NCBI GenBank assembly: GCA_013314775.1
Contig: JABUFB010000004.1
Location: 26,529 to 90,528 of the forward strand
From: Armatimonadota bacterium
Lineage (GTDB): Bacteria; Armatimonadota; Zipacnadia; Zipacnadales; JABUFB01
Direction: 5' to 3'
Length of the DNA stretch: 64,000 bases
A model generated the notes under the pieces. The model was given only the letters and a program-made list of their open reading frames with translations, was not told the DNA's origin and ran no database searches. Numbering within the stretch: position 1 is the first letter of the stretch; each line of letters opens with the position of its first letter. Positions 19,785 to 30,522 of the stretch are shown here, piece after piece. Made by a program: the position numbers and the translations under genes.

Positions 19785-19927
19785 CGGCAGTCCCGGGGGA
19801 TTCCGCCCCCGGCTACAGTCCGCCGCCCGCTCCGCGGGCTGTGAGGCAACGGCGCAGGGCGAAGGGCACGCTGAACGCCAAGTCGGCCTCAGCCGGCACG
19901 CATCCCGCAAAACCGATGCTCCTGACC
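19785..19927 (+). repeat. Intergenic hairpin repeat R1, copy C
   Basis: Best-formed copy. Stem one is CCGGGGG with CCCCCGG (about 19793-19812), stem two GCCCGC with GCGGGC (about 19825-19839), followed by GCTGTGAGGCAACGGC and the 3' half shared with copy A (CATCCCGCAAAACCG, GCTCCTGACC). It lies between divergent rnhB and glyQ, just before the glyQ promoter. Confidence 0.75.
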
Positions 19928-19943
19928 CCAGGCCACCCGCTCG

Positions 19944-19972
19944 TTGACGCTGGGGCTTTGGATTGGTAGACT
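19944..19972 (+). promoter_or_regulatory. Sigma-70-type promoter for glyQS
   Basis: TTGACG (19944-19949), 17-base spacer, TAGACT (19967-19972). The leader of about 110 bases before glyQ is GC-rich and partly self-complementary, but I do not see T-box motifs. Confidence 0.55.
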
Positions 19973-20087
19973 GGGCACCGTGCGAGGCGGGGGCCCGCCC
20001 GCATACCGTCCCGGCGCATGCGTCGGGGCCGTTTGTTATGCCCGGGAGTTGGAGGAACGCTTACCACCCCGGCGGGAGGCCGCAGAC

Positions 20088-20966
<879 letters not shown>

Positions 20967-21019
20967 ACTGCCGCAGAACCCGGCGGGTTTTCCGCCTTAT
21001 GACAGGAAGGTCGTCACAG

Positions 21020-23158
21020 ATGCCCAGAGACCTGCTGTATGAAATCGGCGTTGAAGAGATCCCGGCCGGGTTCGTGCTCCCGGCCCTGGAGCAGCTTGAG
21101 GAAGGCCTGCGGCAGGGCCTTGCCGACCTGCGCCTGAGCCACGGCGATATCTCCACCTTCGGCACTCCCCGGCGCCTGACAGTTATCGTCAAACAGGTAG
21201 CCGACGCCCAGCCCGACATCGAGCAAGAGTACAAAGGTCCGCCTGCGGACCGGGCTTTTGACGAGGCCGGCAAGCCCACCAAGGCCGCCGAGGGTTTCGC
21301 CAATACCCGCGGCGTGAGCGTGGACCAGCTCGAGGTGCGCGAGACCGACAAGGGAAGCTGGGTCTTCGTCACGGTCATGGAAGCCGGGCGGCCCGCCGAG
21401 GAGTTGCTGCCGGGCCTGCTGGAGCGCGTGACCCTCGGCCTCACTTTCCCGAAGACGATGCGCTGGGCCGACCTGGACCTGCGCTTCGCAAGGCCGCTGC
21501 GCTGGCTGGTAGCGGTTCTCGGTGACCGTGTGCTGGACCTTTGCATCGCCGGCGTCCAGGCCGGTCGCACCAGCCGGGGTCATCGCATTCTGCATCCGGG
21601 TGACGTGAGCCTGGGCGACGCGGACAGCTATCTGGACGACCTGCGGGCCGCGTACGTCATGGCTGATCACGTGGAGCGCCGCGAGGCCATCCGCGCCGCC
21701 GCGACCCGGACCGCCGAAGAGTTGGGGGGCCGCGTCCGCATCAAGGAAGACCTGCTCACCGAAGTCAGCTTCCTGGTGGAGTGGCCCACCTGTCTGTACG
21801 GGCGCTTCGACCCGCGCTATCTGGAACTGCCCGATCCGGTGATCGTCACCGTCATGCAGGGCCACCAGCGGTATTTCCCGGTGGAAGATGCTGACGGAAA
21901 GCTCATGCCTTTCTTCATCACCGTGCGCAATGGTGGCACCGAGGGCATGGAGACTGTGCGCAAGGGCAATGAGAAGGTCATCGAGCCACGCCTTGCGGAT
22001 GCCGAGTTCTACCTGACTGAGGACCTGAAGCAGAGCCTTGACCAGCGCGTGCAGAGCCTGGAGCGGGTGACCTTCATGGAAGGCCTGGGCACCCTGCTGG
22101 ACAAGACCCGGCGGCTGGAGCGTCTCGCTACCCATCTTGCGGTGACGATACCTCTCTATGCCGAAGATGCCGGCGCCGTTGTTGAGCGTGCCGCGCACCT
22201 GAGCAAGGCGGACCTGGTCACGCTGATGGTCGGAGACAGCAAGCTGGGGGAACTGCAGGGGCAGATCGGCGGCGAGTATGCCCGCAGGATGGGCGAGGAC
22301 CCCGCTGTTGCCCTTGCGATCGCGGAGCACTATCGTCCCCGCGGCGCGGGGGACGTCATCCCCGAGAGTCCTGCCGGAACTCTCCTGAGCATCTCGGACA
22401 AGGTTGACAATCTCGCTGCCTGCTTCCGCCTGGGCGCGGTTCCGACGGGCTCCAATGACCCCTTCGCCCTGCGCCGCCAGGCCCAGGGAATTGTGGAGAT
22501 GCTCACCGCCCGGCAGCTACACCTGGACCTGCGCGAACTCTTGGTCCTGGCGGTGGATCTCCTGCCCGAACCGGCCCTGGAACGCGAGAAGGATCGGGAG
22601 CGCGTGCTCGAACCGGCGCAGGCTGTGGATGCGTTGCTCACTTTCTTCGGCCAGCGCATCGAGTACCTCCTGACCCAGGAGGGCGTGACTTACGACGTCA
22701 TCCGCGCGGTACTTGGGACCGAATGGACTGACGTTCTTGAGGTCTTCCAGCGCGCTCGGTTCCTGCACGACCTGCGCACTCAGGATCCCGACCGGTTCAA
22801 CCAGCTGGTCACGGCGGCGGAACGCCCGGCACGCATCACTCGGCCCGAGGAGTTGCCCGCTGATCAGCCTGTCGATGAGAACCTCTTCGAGCACGACCGC
22901 GAGCGCGAACTCTGGTCGCTCTTCTCCGCTGCGGCCGGTGCGGTTCAGTCCGCGCTTGAGAGAGTGCCGGATGATTACAATGGGGCCGTCACAGCGCTCA
23001 CGGCCCTGGCCACACCGATACATCAGTACTTCGAGGACGTCATGGTGATGGTAGACGACCCGGCATTACGGACCAACCGCCTGTTGATGCTCCGCGAGAT
23101 CGACCGGGTGTTCCGACGGGTCGCAGACTTCCTGCACATCGTGCGCGAGGGCGACTGA
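21020..23158 (+). CDS. glyS: Glycine--tRNA ligase beta subunit
   Basis: tRNA-binding subunit of the heterotetrameric glycyl-tRNA synthetase. The 712-residue protein starts MPRDLLYEIGVEEIPAGF, the hallmark amino end, and contains GxFxPRYLELP-type and QGHQRYFPV segments, an HD-like region near residue 430 and the C-terminal anticodon-binding domain. ATG 21020 has AGGAAGG upstream. A weak hairpin at about 23202-23224 follows the gene. Confidence 0.96.
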   Translation: MPRDLLYEIGVEEIPAGFVLPALEQLEEGLRQGLADLRLSHGDISTFGTPRRLTVIVKQVADAQPDIEQEYKGPPADRAFDEAGKPTKAAEGFANTRGVSVDQLEVRETDKGSWVFVTVMEAGRPAEELLPGLLERVTLGLTFPKTMRWADLDLRFARPLRWLVAVLGDRVLDLCIAGVQAGRTSRGHRILHPGDVSLGDADSYLDDLRAAYVMADHVERREAIRAAATRTAEELGGRVRIKEDLLTEVSFLVEWPTCLYGRFDPRYLELPDPVIVTVMQGHQRYFPVEDADGKLMPFFITVRNGGTEGMETVRKGNEKVIEPRLADAEFYLTEDLKQSLDQRVQSLERVTFMEGLGTLLDKTRRLERLATHLAVTIPLYAEDAGAVVERAAHLSKADLVTLMVGDSKLGELQGQIGGEYARRMGEDPAVALAIAEHYRPRGAGDVIPESPAGTLLSISDKVDNLAACFRLGAVPTGSNDPFALRRQAQGIVEMLTARQLHLDLRELLVLAVDLLPEPALEREKDRERVLEPAQAVDALLTFFGQRIEYLLTQEGVTYDVIRAVLGTEWTDVLEVFQRARFLHDLRTQDPDRFNQLVTAAERPARITRPEELPADQPVDENLFEHDRERELWSLFSAAAGAVQSALERVPDDYNGAVTALTALATPIHQYFEDVMVMVDDPALRTNRLLMLREIDRVFRRVADFLHIVREGD

Positions 23159-23270
23159 CCGGCAGCGACGGCTGCGCGAGGAAGCTCTCTGAATGAAATA
23201 CGCCCCTGACCAGCTTTCAGGGCGCCTGGCGCACTCCGCGTAACCATTTGGTGTCACGAGACGAGTTCTG

Positions 23271-24335
23271 ATGACCATCCGCGAGCGCATTGAGCAGACC
23301 GAGCGCGAGACCCTCAGCCCCTACGCGGCGCTGAGCGCAGATTCGCGCGGGCGGCGGCACCCGCAGGCCCCTTGCCCCGTGCGCACCGAGTTCCAGCGCG
23401 ACCGCGACCGCATCATCCACCAGTGCAGCGCCTTCCGCCGGCTTGCTTACAAGACTCAGGTCTTCTTCGCGCCCACCTCGGACCACCTGCGCACCCGGCT
23501 GAGTCATACCCTCGAGGTCGCCCAGATCGCCCGCACTATTGCCAAGGCCTTGCGCCTCAATGAGGACCTCACCGAGGCGATCTCACTCGCCCATGACGTT
23601 GGCCACACGCCTTTCGGACATGCGGGCGAGCAGGCGCTGGACGAGGCCTGGCGCGAGTACGACCCGGCCGCGCATTTCAAGCACACCCAGCACAGCCTGC
23701 GAGTGGTGGACGAACTGGAGCGCGAGGGTTCGGGGCTGAACCTTACCGAGGAAACGCGGCAGGGGATTGTGCTGCACTCCAAGGGCCGGGCGGACTTGCG
23801 CGGCACATTGCAGGGCCCGCCGGACGCCACCCTGGAAGCTCTGGTGGTGCGCCTGGCGGACCGCATCGCTTATGTGAACCACGATATCGACGACTGCCTG
23901 CGTTTGGGGATCGTCTCTCTCGAAGACATGCCCGAAGATGTGCTCAACGTCTTCGGACGGCACCACAGCGCGCGGGTGGGCCGAATGGTGGAAGACGTTA
24001 TCCAGTCCAGCCTGGACGCACCTGCGTTGTCCATGAGCGAAGAGGTCTGCCAGGCGACAGATGCCCTGAAGGACTTCCTGTATGACCAGGTCTACCTGTC
24101 CGAAGTGCTGCAGGTGGAGGCGCGCAAGGTCAAAGGCATCGTGCGGAACCTGTTTGAGCTGTACATGGAATCCGACGACGCACTTCACGAGGGCATCGGG
24201 TTCGTGCCCACCGATCTGAAACTCCGGGCGCGCCTTGTCTGTGACTACGTGGCCGGGATGACTGACCGTTTCGCCGTGCAGCAGTACGCTCGGGCCTTCC
24301 TGCCAAGAGGGTTCCCGGCGACGGATGATGTGTAG
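23271..24335 (+). CDS. Deoxyguanosinetriphosphate triphosphohydrolase-like protein
   Basis: HD-domain dNTPase of the Dgt-like family, 354 residues; hydrolyses dNTPs to the deoxynucleoside and triphosphate, controlling dNTP pools. Metal ligands are visible: SHTLEVAQIAR (His79), LAHDVGHTPFGHAGE (His108, Asp109) and DRIAYVNHDIDD. The RTEFQRDRDRIIHQCSAFRRL start is typical. It follows glyS by 112 bases; in many bacteria this gene lies before dnaG and rpoD, which is not the case here. Confidence 0.93.
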   Translation: MTIRERIEQTERETLSPYAALSADSRGRRHPQAPCPVRTEFQRDRDRIIHQCSAFRRLAYKTQVFFAPTSDHLRTRLSHTLEVAQIARTIAKALRLNEDLTEAISLAHDVGHTPFGHAGEQALDEAWREYDPAAHFKHTQHSLRVVDELEREGSGLNLTEETRQGIVLHSKGRADLRGTLQGPPDATLEALVVRLADRIAYVNHDIDDCLRLGIVSLEDMPEDVLNVFGRHHSARVGRMVEDVIQSSLDAPALSMSEEVCQATDALKDFLYDQVYLSEVLQVEARKVKGIVRNLFELYMESDDALHEGIGFVPTDLKLRARLVCDYVAGMTDRFAVQQYARAFLPRGFPATDDV

Positions 24336-24386
24336 GCCCTTGTCGGCCCCTTCCCCAATGGCTCCGGGGCGGTGCCCCGTGTGGCC

Positions 24387-27300
24387 CTAATCTTGCGCCG
24401 GTTCCCAGGCGAACAGGTCGAGGTTCATGGAGTTCCCCAGCCGCTCAAGGCGGATACGGTGCTTGCCGGGTGCCAGCCGAATACTCGCGGGCTTGCCGTC
24501 GGGGCCATTGACCAGGAAGTAGCGCCAGTCGTCGGTGACCCGGCACCAGCCTCCTGTCGACCTCATCCGGACCACACCCCCGTCGGAGACCAGCGGTTTC
24601 CCGTCCAGTTCCAGCAGGCGCAGGACACGGTCGTGCTCCCCTGCGCCCCGGATCAGGAGCCGGTACCTGGCCTCCTGCGGGACCTCAAACTCCCACTCCG
24701 CCCACTGGCCGTCGGTATCCCAGACCGCGTGGCTGAGCCCACCCGAGGCCCCGATCTTCTCCATGATCTTGCCCTTGATCGCGCCCTCGCTGGCAGGCGT
24801 CTCAGCCTCGATGATGATGCTGCCCTGCGCAGGGCGGAACTCGGCGGGCAGCATCGTCGCGTCCGTGATTCCAAGCCCTCTCGGATCCACGGCAAGGCTC
24901 TGGACTGGCTGTCGGGCGGAGATGGTGAGGAAATGAGGTCCCGATGACAGCCAAAGTTCCGCCGAGGCGCCGCCGTTGTGCGGAGTGAGTTCCAGCGGTC
25001 GGCCGTCGCAGACCACGGACAGCGCCGCGGCCTCATCGGCCGGGGAGAAGGACAGGGCGTAGCGGTCGTCCCTCAAGACGGAGAAGGGGCCCCACCAGTA
25101 GTATGCGACTCCGTCAGCGCGTCTCTGGGCGTATCCTGCAAGACGGCTCTCACCCACCACCAGCGCACCAATCGGCCGGGACATCACACTCTCCGGCGCA
25201 TCGCCCCAGGTAATTGTGTGGTCGCCGGCGGGGAGGTCTACCTTGAGCACGCCGCCGGCCGCGTTGGTGACATTGCCGTCCACGAGTACCCGCCCGGGCT
25301 GCCCGGTGTCCAGTTCCAGGCCTGCAGGTTCGCTGAGGGAAACCTCGCACAGGGACCCCTCCGGCGTTTTGAGCACGGAGATCCCGGCGCATCGCGCGGA
25401 AGCCTTCACGAGCCCCCTGTTGTCGTGTCGCAGGACCGTGCAGTCCACCGCGGCTGCCCGGGTGATGGTCCCGTCCGCCCCGAAGGAGGCACACAGCAGG
25501 TTACCGTCGGTGCTCAGGCCGGCTGCGGCCAGTTCGCCGGTCTCCCCTTGACCCCGGAATGCGGCCGCGTGTGCTACCTCGCCCTCACGCATGAGAACGC
25601 CCTGTCCGCCGGTGACTTGCAAAGGCTCGAAAACGGCGTTCACTGCTCCCGGTTCATTGCGGCGCACCTGCATGGCCGTCAGGAATGTCTCACTCTTGCG
25701 CGGTTCGCCGGGCGTTGCGGTCAGCGTCCACTCATCCACGTAGCGCTCCGGCGGCAGCGGCCGGGTGCTGTAGCCGTCCACAGGTTCTACCGGGTAGCCC
25801 TTCTTCACCTCAAGCTGCAGTCCCGCGGGCTGTATAAACCGGCCCTGCAATGAAGCCCGCCCGGACTCCAGGCTGAAACTCTGCGCGTCCGCATCTGTTG
25901 AAATGTCCGCCACCGAATGCAGGAGCCAGTCAAACTGCGCCGGGCCCTCGGTCGCCTCGATCTGGTCCTGGATCACCACGTAGCCGGGTTTGATGAACAG
26001 CGCCCTGCGCACCCAGCGCTCAACCTGCCCGGCGTAGACGTCGGGGTCAGCGACTGTGCCTTCGGTGTATCCGCAGGCGGTGGAGTCGAAGTACCCGGTG
26101 ATCTTCCCGTCCGCTCCGAGCTTCCGCGAGCCCTGATCTTGCCCGTTCACGAGAATTGCGTTGTGGGCGCGGGTGAGTGTCGAGAAGCCCTCAAAGTGCG
26201 GGCTGCCGTACCAGTCATAATGCCCACCGTCGATTGCCAGCTTCTCGCCGTAGGCATGGAGCACGAATGAGTTCAGGTCTTCGTGCTGGTGACCCGCGTA
26301 GAAAGGGCCGCTGCGCAGTGCGAGTGTGACGCCGTCCCGGCCGTCCACCAGCGTGGTGTTGTGGATGGTCCAGCCAATAAACCTGTAGTGGATCGACTGC
26401 GGGAGATCCACCGGCGGTTTCGGGTCGAGATTATCCACAGGCCCGGGAGCGCCGCTGTACCACAGCGCATAGGGGTCACGGGTGCGCAGAGCCAGGTTCT
26501 TCACGTGGGACTGCTGCGCCGGCCCACGCACGCCATGGTTCGGGATACCGGTATCCGCGAAAGACACTGCCCACGCGCCAGGCGGCGCGCAGTACATGGG
26601 GAAGCGCGCAGTCCGCGCCAGCCACGGATGTTCGAACAGGTTGATCCCGCAGATCCGTTTCATCATGTCCGAGTAGTCGATGACGAACCACAGACCGTAG
26701 CCCCAGTACGAAATGCCCTCGTTATTGTCGCCCTGGTAGCCGAGAGCGCACAGGAACCGGCCGATGAAAAGCTGGCGCACATACTCGGCCCACTCTTCCG
26801 CCGCCGGGTGCTCCCCCAGCAATGCCAGCCCGGCCTCGCCAAGGCCGAAGGCGTTGAGCCACGCGTGATTGTTGAACTCTCGCCCGCCACCGGGGAAGGG
26901 GTTGAGCCTGGAAGCGAACTGCTCCGACCTGATCACGATGATGTCTCGCAGCCTTTCCCGATCGGCGTCGGACAGGCTGTCGTGAAGTGCGTCGTAACAC
27001 CACACCAGGCCGCGCAGGAGGTGATGGGCGCCAATGTCTCCCCGGCTCATTGCGCTGCCGCCTTCAGGATCCCACGAGGCCGCTTTCAGTACCATCTCTC
27101 GGGCCATCTCGCGGACTTTCGGGTCACCCGTGATAGCGCAGATTTCGGCGATCTGCTGCAGACGCCGTCCCGTGCCGCTGGTGATGCCCCCGTGCACTTT
27201 GCCGTACCAGTCGATCCACGTGGGCCAGTCGGGGTTACCCGGCGCATAGGGTGGCGGGTCGTCCGGCACCCCTTGGCGGTGCAGGTTCTCGGCCTGCCTT

Positions 27301-28220
27301 ACAAGCTGTGCGCGCTCGGAATCCGTCACTTCACGCACCGGCACGACCCACGGACGCTTGCGGGCCTTGATTTCAGCCACCGGCACCGGGGCCGTGGTGA
27401 ACCGGTGAGCTTCCGGGGTTATCTCAATGCGTGCGGTCTCGGTGTAGCCCGAACTCAGCTCATCTTCGGACCACACGCGCCAGTACCAATCGCCTGGTTC
27501 CAGCGGGGCATCGGGAGTGTGGAAGTTCAGGGATGTGGTGACCTTCACAGTGGCGTTCTCGGGAAAGTCCGGGTCCCGCGAGTATTCCAGGCGCGAGGGC
27601 CGGGCCGTGCGCGACCAGTTGAACAGGGGCGGGTTCGCGGTGGACACCCGTGATGCCTCGGAGCGCCTGCCGGCGAACTCTTTGGTCTCGAGACGGATAT
27701 TATCCAGCCAGACGGTCATCAAGGCTTGTGTATCGCCCTCGGCTCGCCCATACAGGTTGAGATGGCTCAGTTCCTTCCCCAGCGTGAGCACCCCGCCGTT
27801 CGGCGAGTTCAGCCCAGCCACCCGCACTTCCGCGGTTTTCCAATCCGAGTTGAACTTGTCGCTCCCGAACCATTGCTTGCCCGTGGGGTCGAAGAACAGC
27901 AGGCCCAGATACGCGGCGCGCTTGCCCTCCTCGATCTCCTCCCGGTGGTCGAAACTCAGCACCAGGTTGCGCAGGAGCTTCATGGGCCGCCGGATGGTCA
28001 CCGTGCAGTAGCGCGAAGCCCGCTTTGAAGTTATCTTCAGGCAATGCCCTGCGCCATTCGGACCAAAGGGGACAATCTCGGCGGTGCAATCCTGGAATTG
28101 CAGGCCCTCGTAAGCTGCGAGGTCCGTCCCCTGCTCGAAGTCGTACTGGAAGACTGTTTCGGCGTGGAGCGGAACCGTGATAATCGTGAGCGCCCAGGCG
28201 GCGAGGATCAAGCTGAGCAC
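24387..28220 (-). CDS. Large secreted heparinase II/III-like protein with DUF4962
   Basis: A 1277-residue exported protein: signal peptide (MLSLILAAWALTIITVPLHA), a beta-sandwich carbohydrate-binding-like region (about 20-190), an (alpha/alpha) toroid typical of DUF4962 (about 290-620, with WCYDALHDSLSD and NNHAWLNAFGLGEAG), and a heparinase II/III beta-sheet domain (HQHEDLNSFVLHAYGEKLAIDGG, about 690-900). A second beta-rich carbohydrate-binding-like domain closes the protein. It should be a polysaccharide lyase acting on uronic acid-containing glycans. Start is GTG 28220 with GGAG about 11 bases before. The URO-D gene 28358-29515 lies just upstream on the same strand. Confidence 0.87.
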   Translation of the reverse strand: MLSLILAAWALTIITVPLHAETVFQYDFEQGTDLAAYEGLQFQDCTAEIVPFGPNGAGHCLKITSKRASRYCTVTIRRPMKLLRNLVLSFDHREEIEEGKRAAYLGLLFFDPTGKQWFGSDKFNSDWKTAEVRVAGLNSPNGGVLTLGKELSHLNLYGRAEGDTQALMTVWLDNIRLETKEFAGRRSEASRVSTANPPLFNWSRTARPSRLEYSRDPDFPENATVKVTTSLNFHTPDAPLEPGDWYWRVWSEDELSSGYTETARIEITPEAHRFTTAPVPVAEIKARKRPWVVPVREVTDSERAQLVRQAENLHRQGVPDDPPPYAPGNPDWPTWIDWYGKVHGGITSGTGRRLQQIAEICAITGDPKVREMAREMVLKAASWDPEGGSAMSRGDIGAHHLLRGLVWCYDALHDSLSDADRERLRDIIVIRSEQFASRLNPFPGGGREFNNHAWLNAFGLGEAGLALLGEHPAAEEWAEYVRQLFIGRFLCALGYQGDNNEGISYWGYGLWFVIDYSDMMKRICGINLFEHPWLARTARFPMYCAPPGAWAVSFADTGIPNHGVRGPAQQSHVKNLALRTRDPYALWYSGAPGPVDNLDPKPPVDLPQSIHYRFIGWTIHNTTLVDGRDGVTLALRSGPFYAGHQHEDLNSFVLHAYGEKLAIDGGHYDWYGSPHFEGFSTLTRAHNAILVNGQDQGSRKLGADGKITGYFDSTACGYTEGTVADPDVYAGQVERWVRRALFIKPGYVVIQDQIEATEGPAQFDWLLHSVADISTDADAQSFSLESGRASLQGRFIQPAGLQLEVKKGYPVEPVDGYSTRPLPPERYVDEWTLTATPGEPRKSETFLTAMQVRRNEPGAVNAVFEPLQVTGGQGVLMREGEVAHAAAFRGQGETGELAAAGLSTDGNLLCASFGADGTITRAAAVDCTVLRHDNRGLVKASARCAGISVLKTPEGSLCEVSLSEPAGLELDTGQPGRVLVDGNVTNAAGGVLKVDLPAGDHTITWGDAPESVMSRPIGALVVGESRLAGYAQRRADGVAYYWWGPFSVLRDDRYALSFSPADEAAALSVVCDGRPLELTPHNGGASAELWLSSGPHFLTISARQPVQSLAVDPRGLGITDATMLPAEFRPAQGSIIIEAETPASEGAIKGKIMEKIGASGGLSHAVWDTDGQWAEWEFEVPQEARYRLLIRGAGEHDRVLRLLELDGKPLVSDGGVVRMRSTGGWCRVTDDWRYFLVNGPDGKPASIRLAPGKHRIRLERLGNSMNLDLFAWEPAQD

Positions 28221-28357
28221 GGGGCATCAACTCCAACTGAAGCGTTCCATTCCCTTTCGCTGTTCCACCGCCTGGACCCTGGCGGCCGGCGGAAACGACA
28301 GCGCGGCGGATGGCCTTTTCAGGCGCCGCCGCGCGTGGGTCGTCGGTGCTCACATCG

Positions 28358-29515
28358 CTACTCCTCGCCCGTCCACTTCCCCGGCGCCGGCCGTGCGATT
28401 TTCGTCTCGTCGTACTGCGGCTCTTTCATGCCCGCTTTGAATATCTCTCGCTTGCGTTTCAGGTACCACAAATAGGCGTCGTAGGGCACATCCGCGGGTA
28501 CGCGGTGGTCACAGAAGGGGATAAAGCCCCCCTCGTCCACCGTGGGCTTCAGGCGCATGAGTTCAGCATCGATGCCATCAGCGCCGGTATAGAAGGCCAT
28601 CTTGTCGAAGCCGCCGCAGAGCAGCAACTGCTTGCCGAACTGGGCGCGCATAGCCACCGGATCCGAACCGCCCCGCACTTCGATGGGGAACATGCAGTTG
28701 ATGCCGCCGGCGAGGAACTGCGGAATGATCGGCACCACATTGCCGTCGCAGTCGGTCCAGTTTACGTCCACGCCGTGCATGTGGCAGATGTCAGTGATCC
28801 GCTTGTACCGGGGCACCACGTGCCTGTCGAAGAACGCCGGCGACAGGATCGGGCCGCTGTTGAAGCAGATGTCCTCCCAGCCGGCGCCGAAATCGCACTC
28901 CACCTCACTCAACACCTTCTCAATCACCGTGCAGCAGACCAAGCACAGCTGCTCGATGATGTCATCCAGCAGATCCGGGTCGTCGTAGGACATGAGCCCG
29001 ATGTTCTCGAATCCGATCCAGTTCCGCGGGACGCCGATCATGCTGCCGATGTTGATAGACACCGGGTGTTCGGCCTCATTGGCGCGCTTCACCGCGGCGT
29101 CCCAGTCGTCGCCCTGGGGCAGGCGGCGCGGGTCATTCGGGTCGAGACGCTCCTTGAAAAGCTCCCAGTCGTCCCGGTTCTTCAGGCCGAACTCCAGGTA
29201 ATGCGGAATCGTGTGAATGACGCCCTTGCGCTCCTGCATGAGCGTGCGGTCGCCATTGCGGTAGACGATGTAGTCGTCAGTCTCCTCAACAATCTCCGTC
29301 TCGAAACCGGGGAGCAGGCCCACGTTGCACGGGAATCCGCCCCAGTTCTCGATACCGAAGTACTCATAGGCTTTCGCTTCATTGTCGATCTCGGGCGGCA
29401 GGCCCTGCTTGTGCCAGTTGGGCAGGGTCTCCGCCCAGTAGCCGAACTCGAAGAACGGAATGCGGTCCACTTTCTGGTAATGCATGACGCGATTGAAGCG
29501 CTGCCGGAGGGTCAA
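28358..29515 (-). CDS. URO-D-superfamily protein (methyltransferase-like), second copy
   Basis: A 385-residue member of the same superfamily as 10356-11534, with only moderate resemblance to it. The amino end (LTLRQRFNRVMHYQKVDRIPFFEF) aligns with KQRMLNAYRGEYSDRAPV of the other. It has a His/Cys pattern (CHMHGVDVNWTDCDG) different from that of the first copy. TTG 29515 is preferred on alignment; ATG 29485 is the alternative. The frame extends upstream to 29767 only by running through a terminator and a prepilin remnant. It precedes the heparinase-like gene and is probably cotranscribed. Confidence 0.82.
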   Translation of the reverse strand: MTLRQRFNRVMHYQKVDRIPFFEFGYWAETLPNWHKQGLPPEIDNEAKAYEYFGIENWGGFPCNVGLLPGFETEIVEETDDYIVYRNGDRTLMQERKGVIHTIPHYLEFGLKNRDDWELFKERLDPNDPRRLPQGDDWDAAVKRANEAEHPVSINIGSMIGVPRNWIGFENIGLMSYDDPDLLDDIIEQLCLVCCTVIEKVLSEVECDFGAGWEDICFNSGPILSPAFFDRHVVPRYKRITDICHMHGVDVNWTDCDGNVVPIIPQFLAGGINCMFPIEVRGGSDPVAMRAQFGKQLLLCGGFDKMAFYTGADGIDAELMRLKPTVDEGGFIPFCDHRVPADVPYDAYLWYLKRKREIFKAGMKEPQYDETKIARPAPGKWTGEE

Positions 29516-29606
29516 GGTGAGTGCCGCCTTTCGTTGGAGTTTGCAGAGCCGCTGGTTCGACACGCATCGCGGAATGACCTTCCGGGGTGCGGGCACACAC
29601 GACAAC

Positions 29607-29634
29607 GGGGAGCCCGGTGGTCCAGGCTCCCCGC
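29607..29634 (-). terminator. Hairpin after the prepilin remnant
   Basis: Stem CGGGGAGCC (29607-29615) with GGCTCCCCG (29626-29634), 9 bp. It lies about 25 bases past the stop codon of the truncated prepilin, so the remnant has kept its own terminator. Confidence 0.6.
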
Positions 29635-29657
29635 GAAGTGCGTGAGGCGCAAAGCGG

Positions 29658-29759
29658 CTAGTTGCAGTCCCAGTGGCTCGCGACGATGGCCTCGTTGTGC
29701 CGCATCCACTTGGCGTGGCCGTCCAGGAACCCCATGTTGCAGGTGACGCGAATGCAGCG
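29658..29759 (-). pseudogene. 3' remnant of a prepilin-like DUF1559 gene
   Basis: On the minus strand a frame reads TCNMGFLDGHAKWMRHNE and ends in a TAG at 29660-29658. This is the C-terminal signature of the DUF1559 prepilins seen intact at 5948-6607 ([10 protein letters not shown]) and 32741-33385 (FVDGHAKWM). Nothing upstream encodes the rest: similarity fades near 29750, and the stop of the dual-OB-like gene lies at 29775. The simplest reading is that the 5' part was replaced when the neighbouring cassette arrived. Confidence 0.75.
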
Positions 29760-29774
29760 GCGTACACGGGCCCC

Positions 29775-30509
29775 TCAACGGCGCAGACCCACCGTTCGCT
29801 GCATACTGGCTTCTTTGACGACCCAGTCTGGTACCGCGAACGCCGCCGCTACCAGTTTGTACAATGCCCCTTGGAACGGCTCTCCAAGGCTAACCGTCAG
29901 CACCAGAGCCTCATCGTCAGCGCATATCGGTCCGTTGGGGTACAACTGGTGCTCGCCGAACTCGTACTGTTGCCTCAGGTAGGTGCCTTCGAGACTTGGG
30001 TCGGTCACCGCGAAAACGTACACATGGCGCCCCATCTCGAAACGCATCCGCAGACGCGGCCGGTTGCGGAACTCATTCCATTCCTTGATGAGAGTTGCCT
30101 TGGCTGGAGCGACCAATGCGAGCGACCACCTCAGATGCCGGCGGACCAGTTCGCTCTCGGATATCCGATCCCTTGAGCACCCGAAGATCGGGGTATTAGG
30201 GGCTGCGAGCTCGCGGGCGATGAGGCCAAGGTCATCGTCATCCGCTGGTCGAACCCTTTCCCACCAGTACTCATCGTCGATCAGCCAGTTCTCAGGTTGG
30301 TGAGCATTCGGGCTCGCTTCCCTCAGGGGCGCCTCAACGACGTCTAGTACCTGAGGCTCACCCCCATCCTCGTACTTGTAGTCACACGGCATCAACTCAC
30401 CGTGCTCGCGGGCGGAGACAGGCCTAACCCAACCGTTGCCATCGATCCGCAGTCCGGCGATGCAGCGTCCATTGTGCTTCCTAGAATTCGCGAGACAGAT
30501 CATCCGCAC
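29775..30509 (-). CDS. Uncharacterised protein of a DUF488-associated operon (possible dual OB-fold)
   Basis: A 244-residue cytoplasmic protein starting MRMICLANSRKHNGRCIAGL. It looks like two beta-rich domains: residues 1-60 (with GNGWVRPVSAREHGEL) and about 150-230. This matches my recollection of the dual OB-fold proteins that commonly neighbour DUF488 genes, but no catalytic motif can be named. It is the last gene of a three-gene unit, 13 bases after the second DUF488 stop. A nucleic-acid-binding role is inference. Confidence 0.55.
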   Translation of the reverse strand: MRMICLANSRKHNGRCIAGLRIDGNGWVRPVSAREHGELMPCDYKYEDGGEPQVLDVVEAPLREASPNAHQPENWLIDDEYWWERVRPADDDDLGLIARELAAPNTPIFGCSRDRISESELVRRHLRWSLALVAPAKATLIKEWNEFRNRPRLRMRFEMGRHVYVFAVTDPSLEGTYLRQQYEFGEHQLYPNGPICADDEALVLTVSLGEPFQGALYKLVAAAFAVPDWVVKEASMQRTVGLRR

Positions 30510-30522
30510 GCTGTCGCCCCCC

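Noticed and set aside
19973..20087. T-box riboswitch before glyQ
   Set aside because: The leader is short and lacks the T-box and specifier-loop motifs.
29516..29767. N-terminal extension of the second URO-D protein
   Set aside because: The extension crosses a terminator and overlaps the prepilin remnant in another frame; homology begins at TTG 29515.
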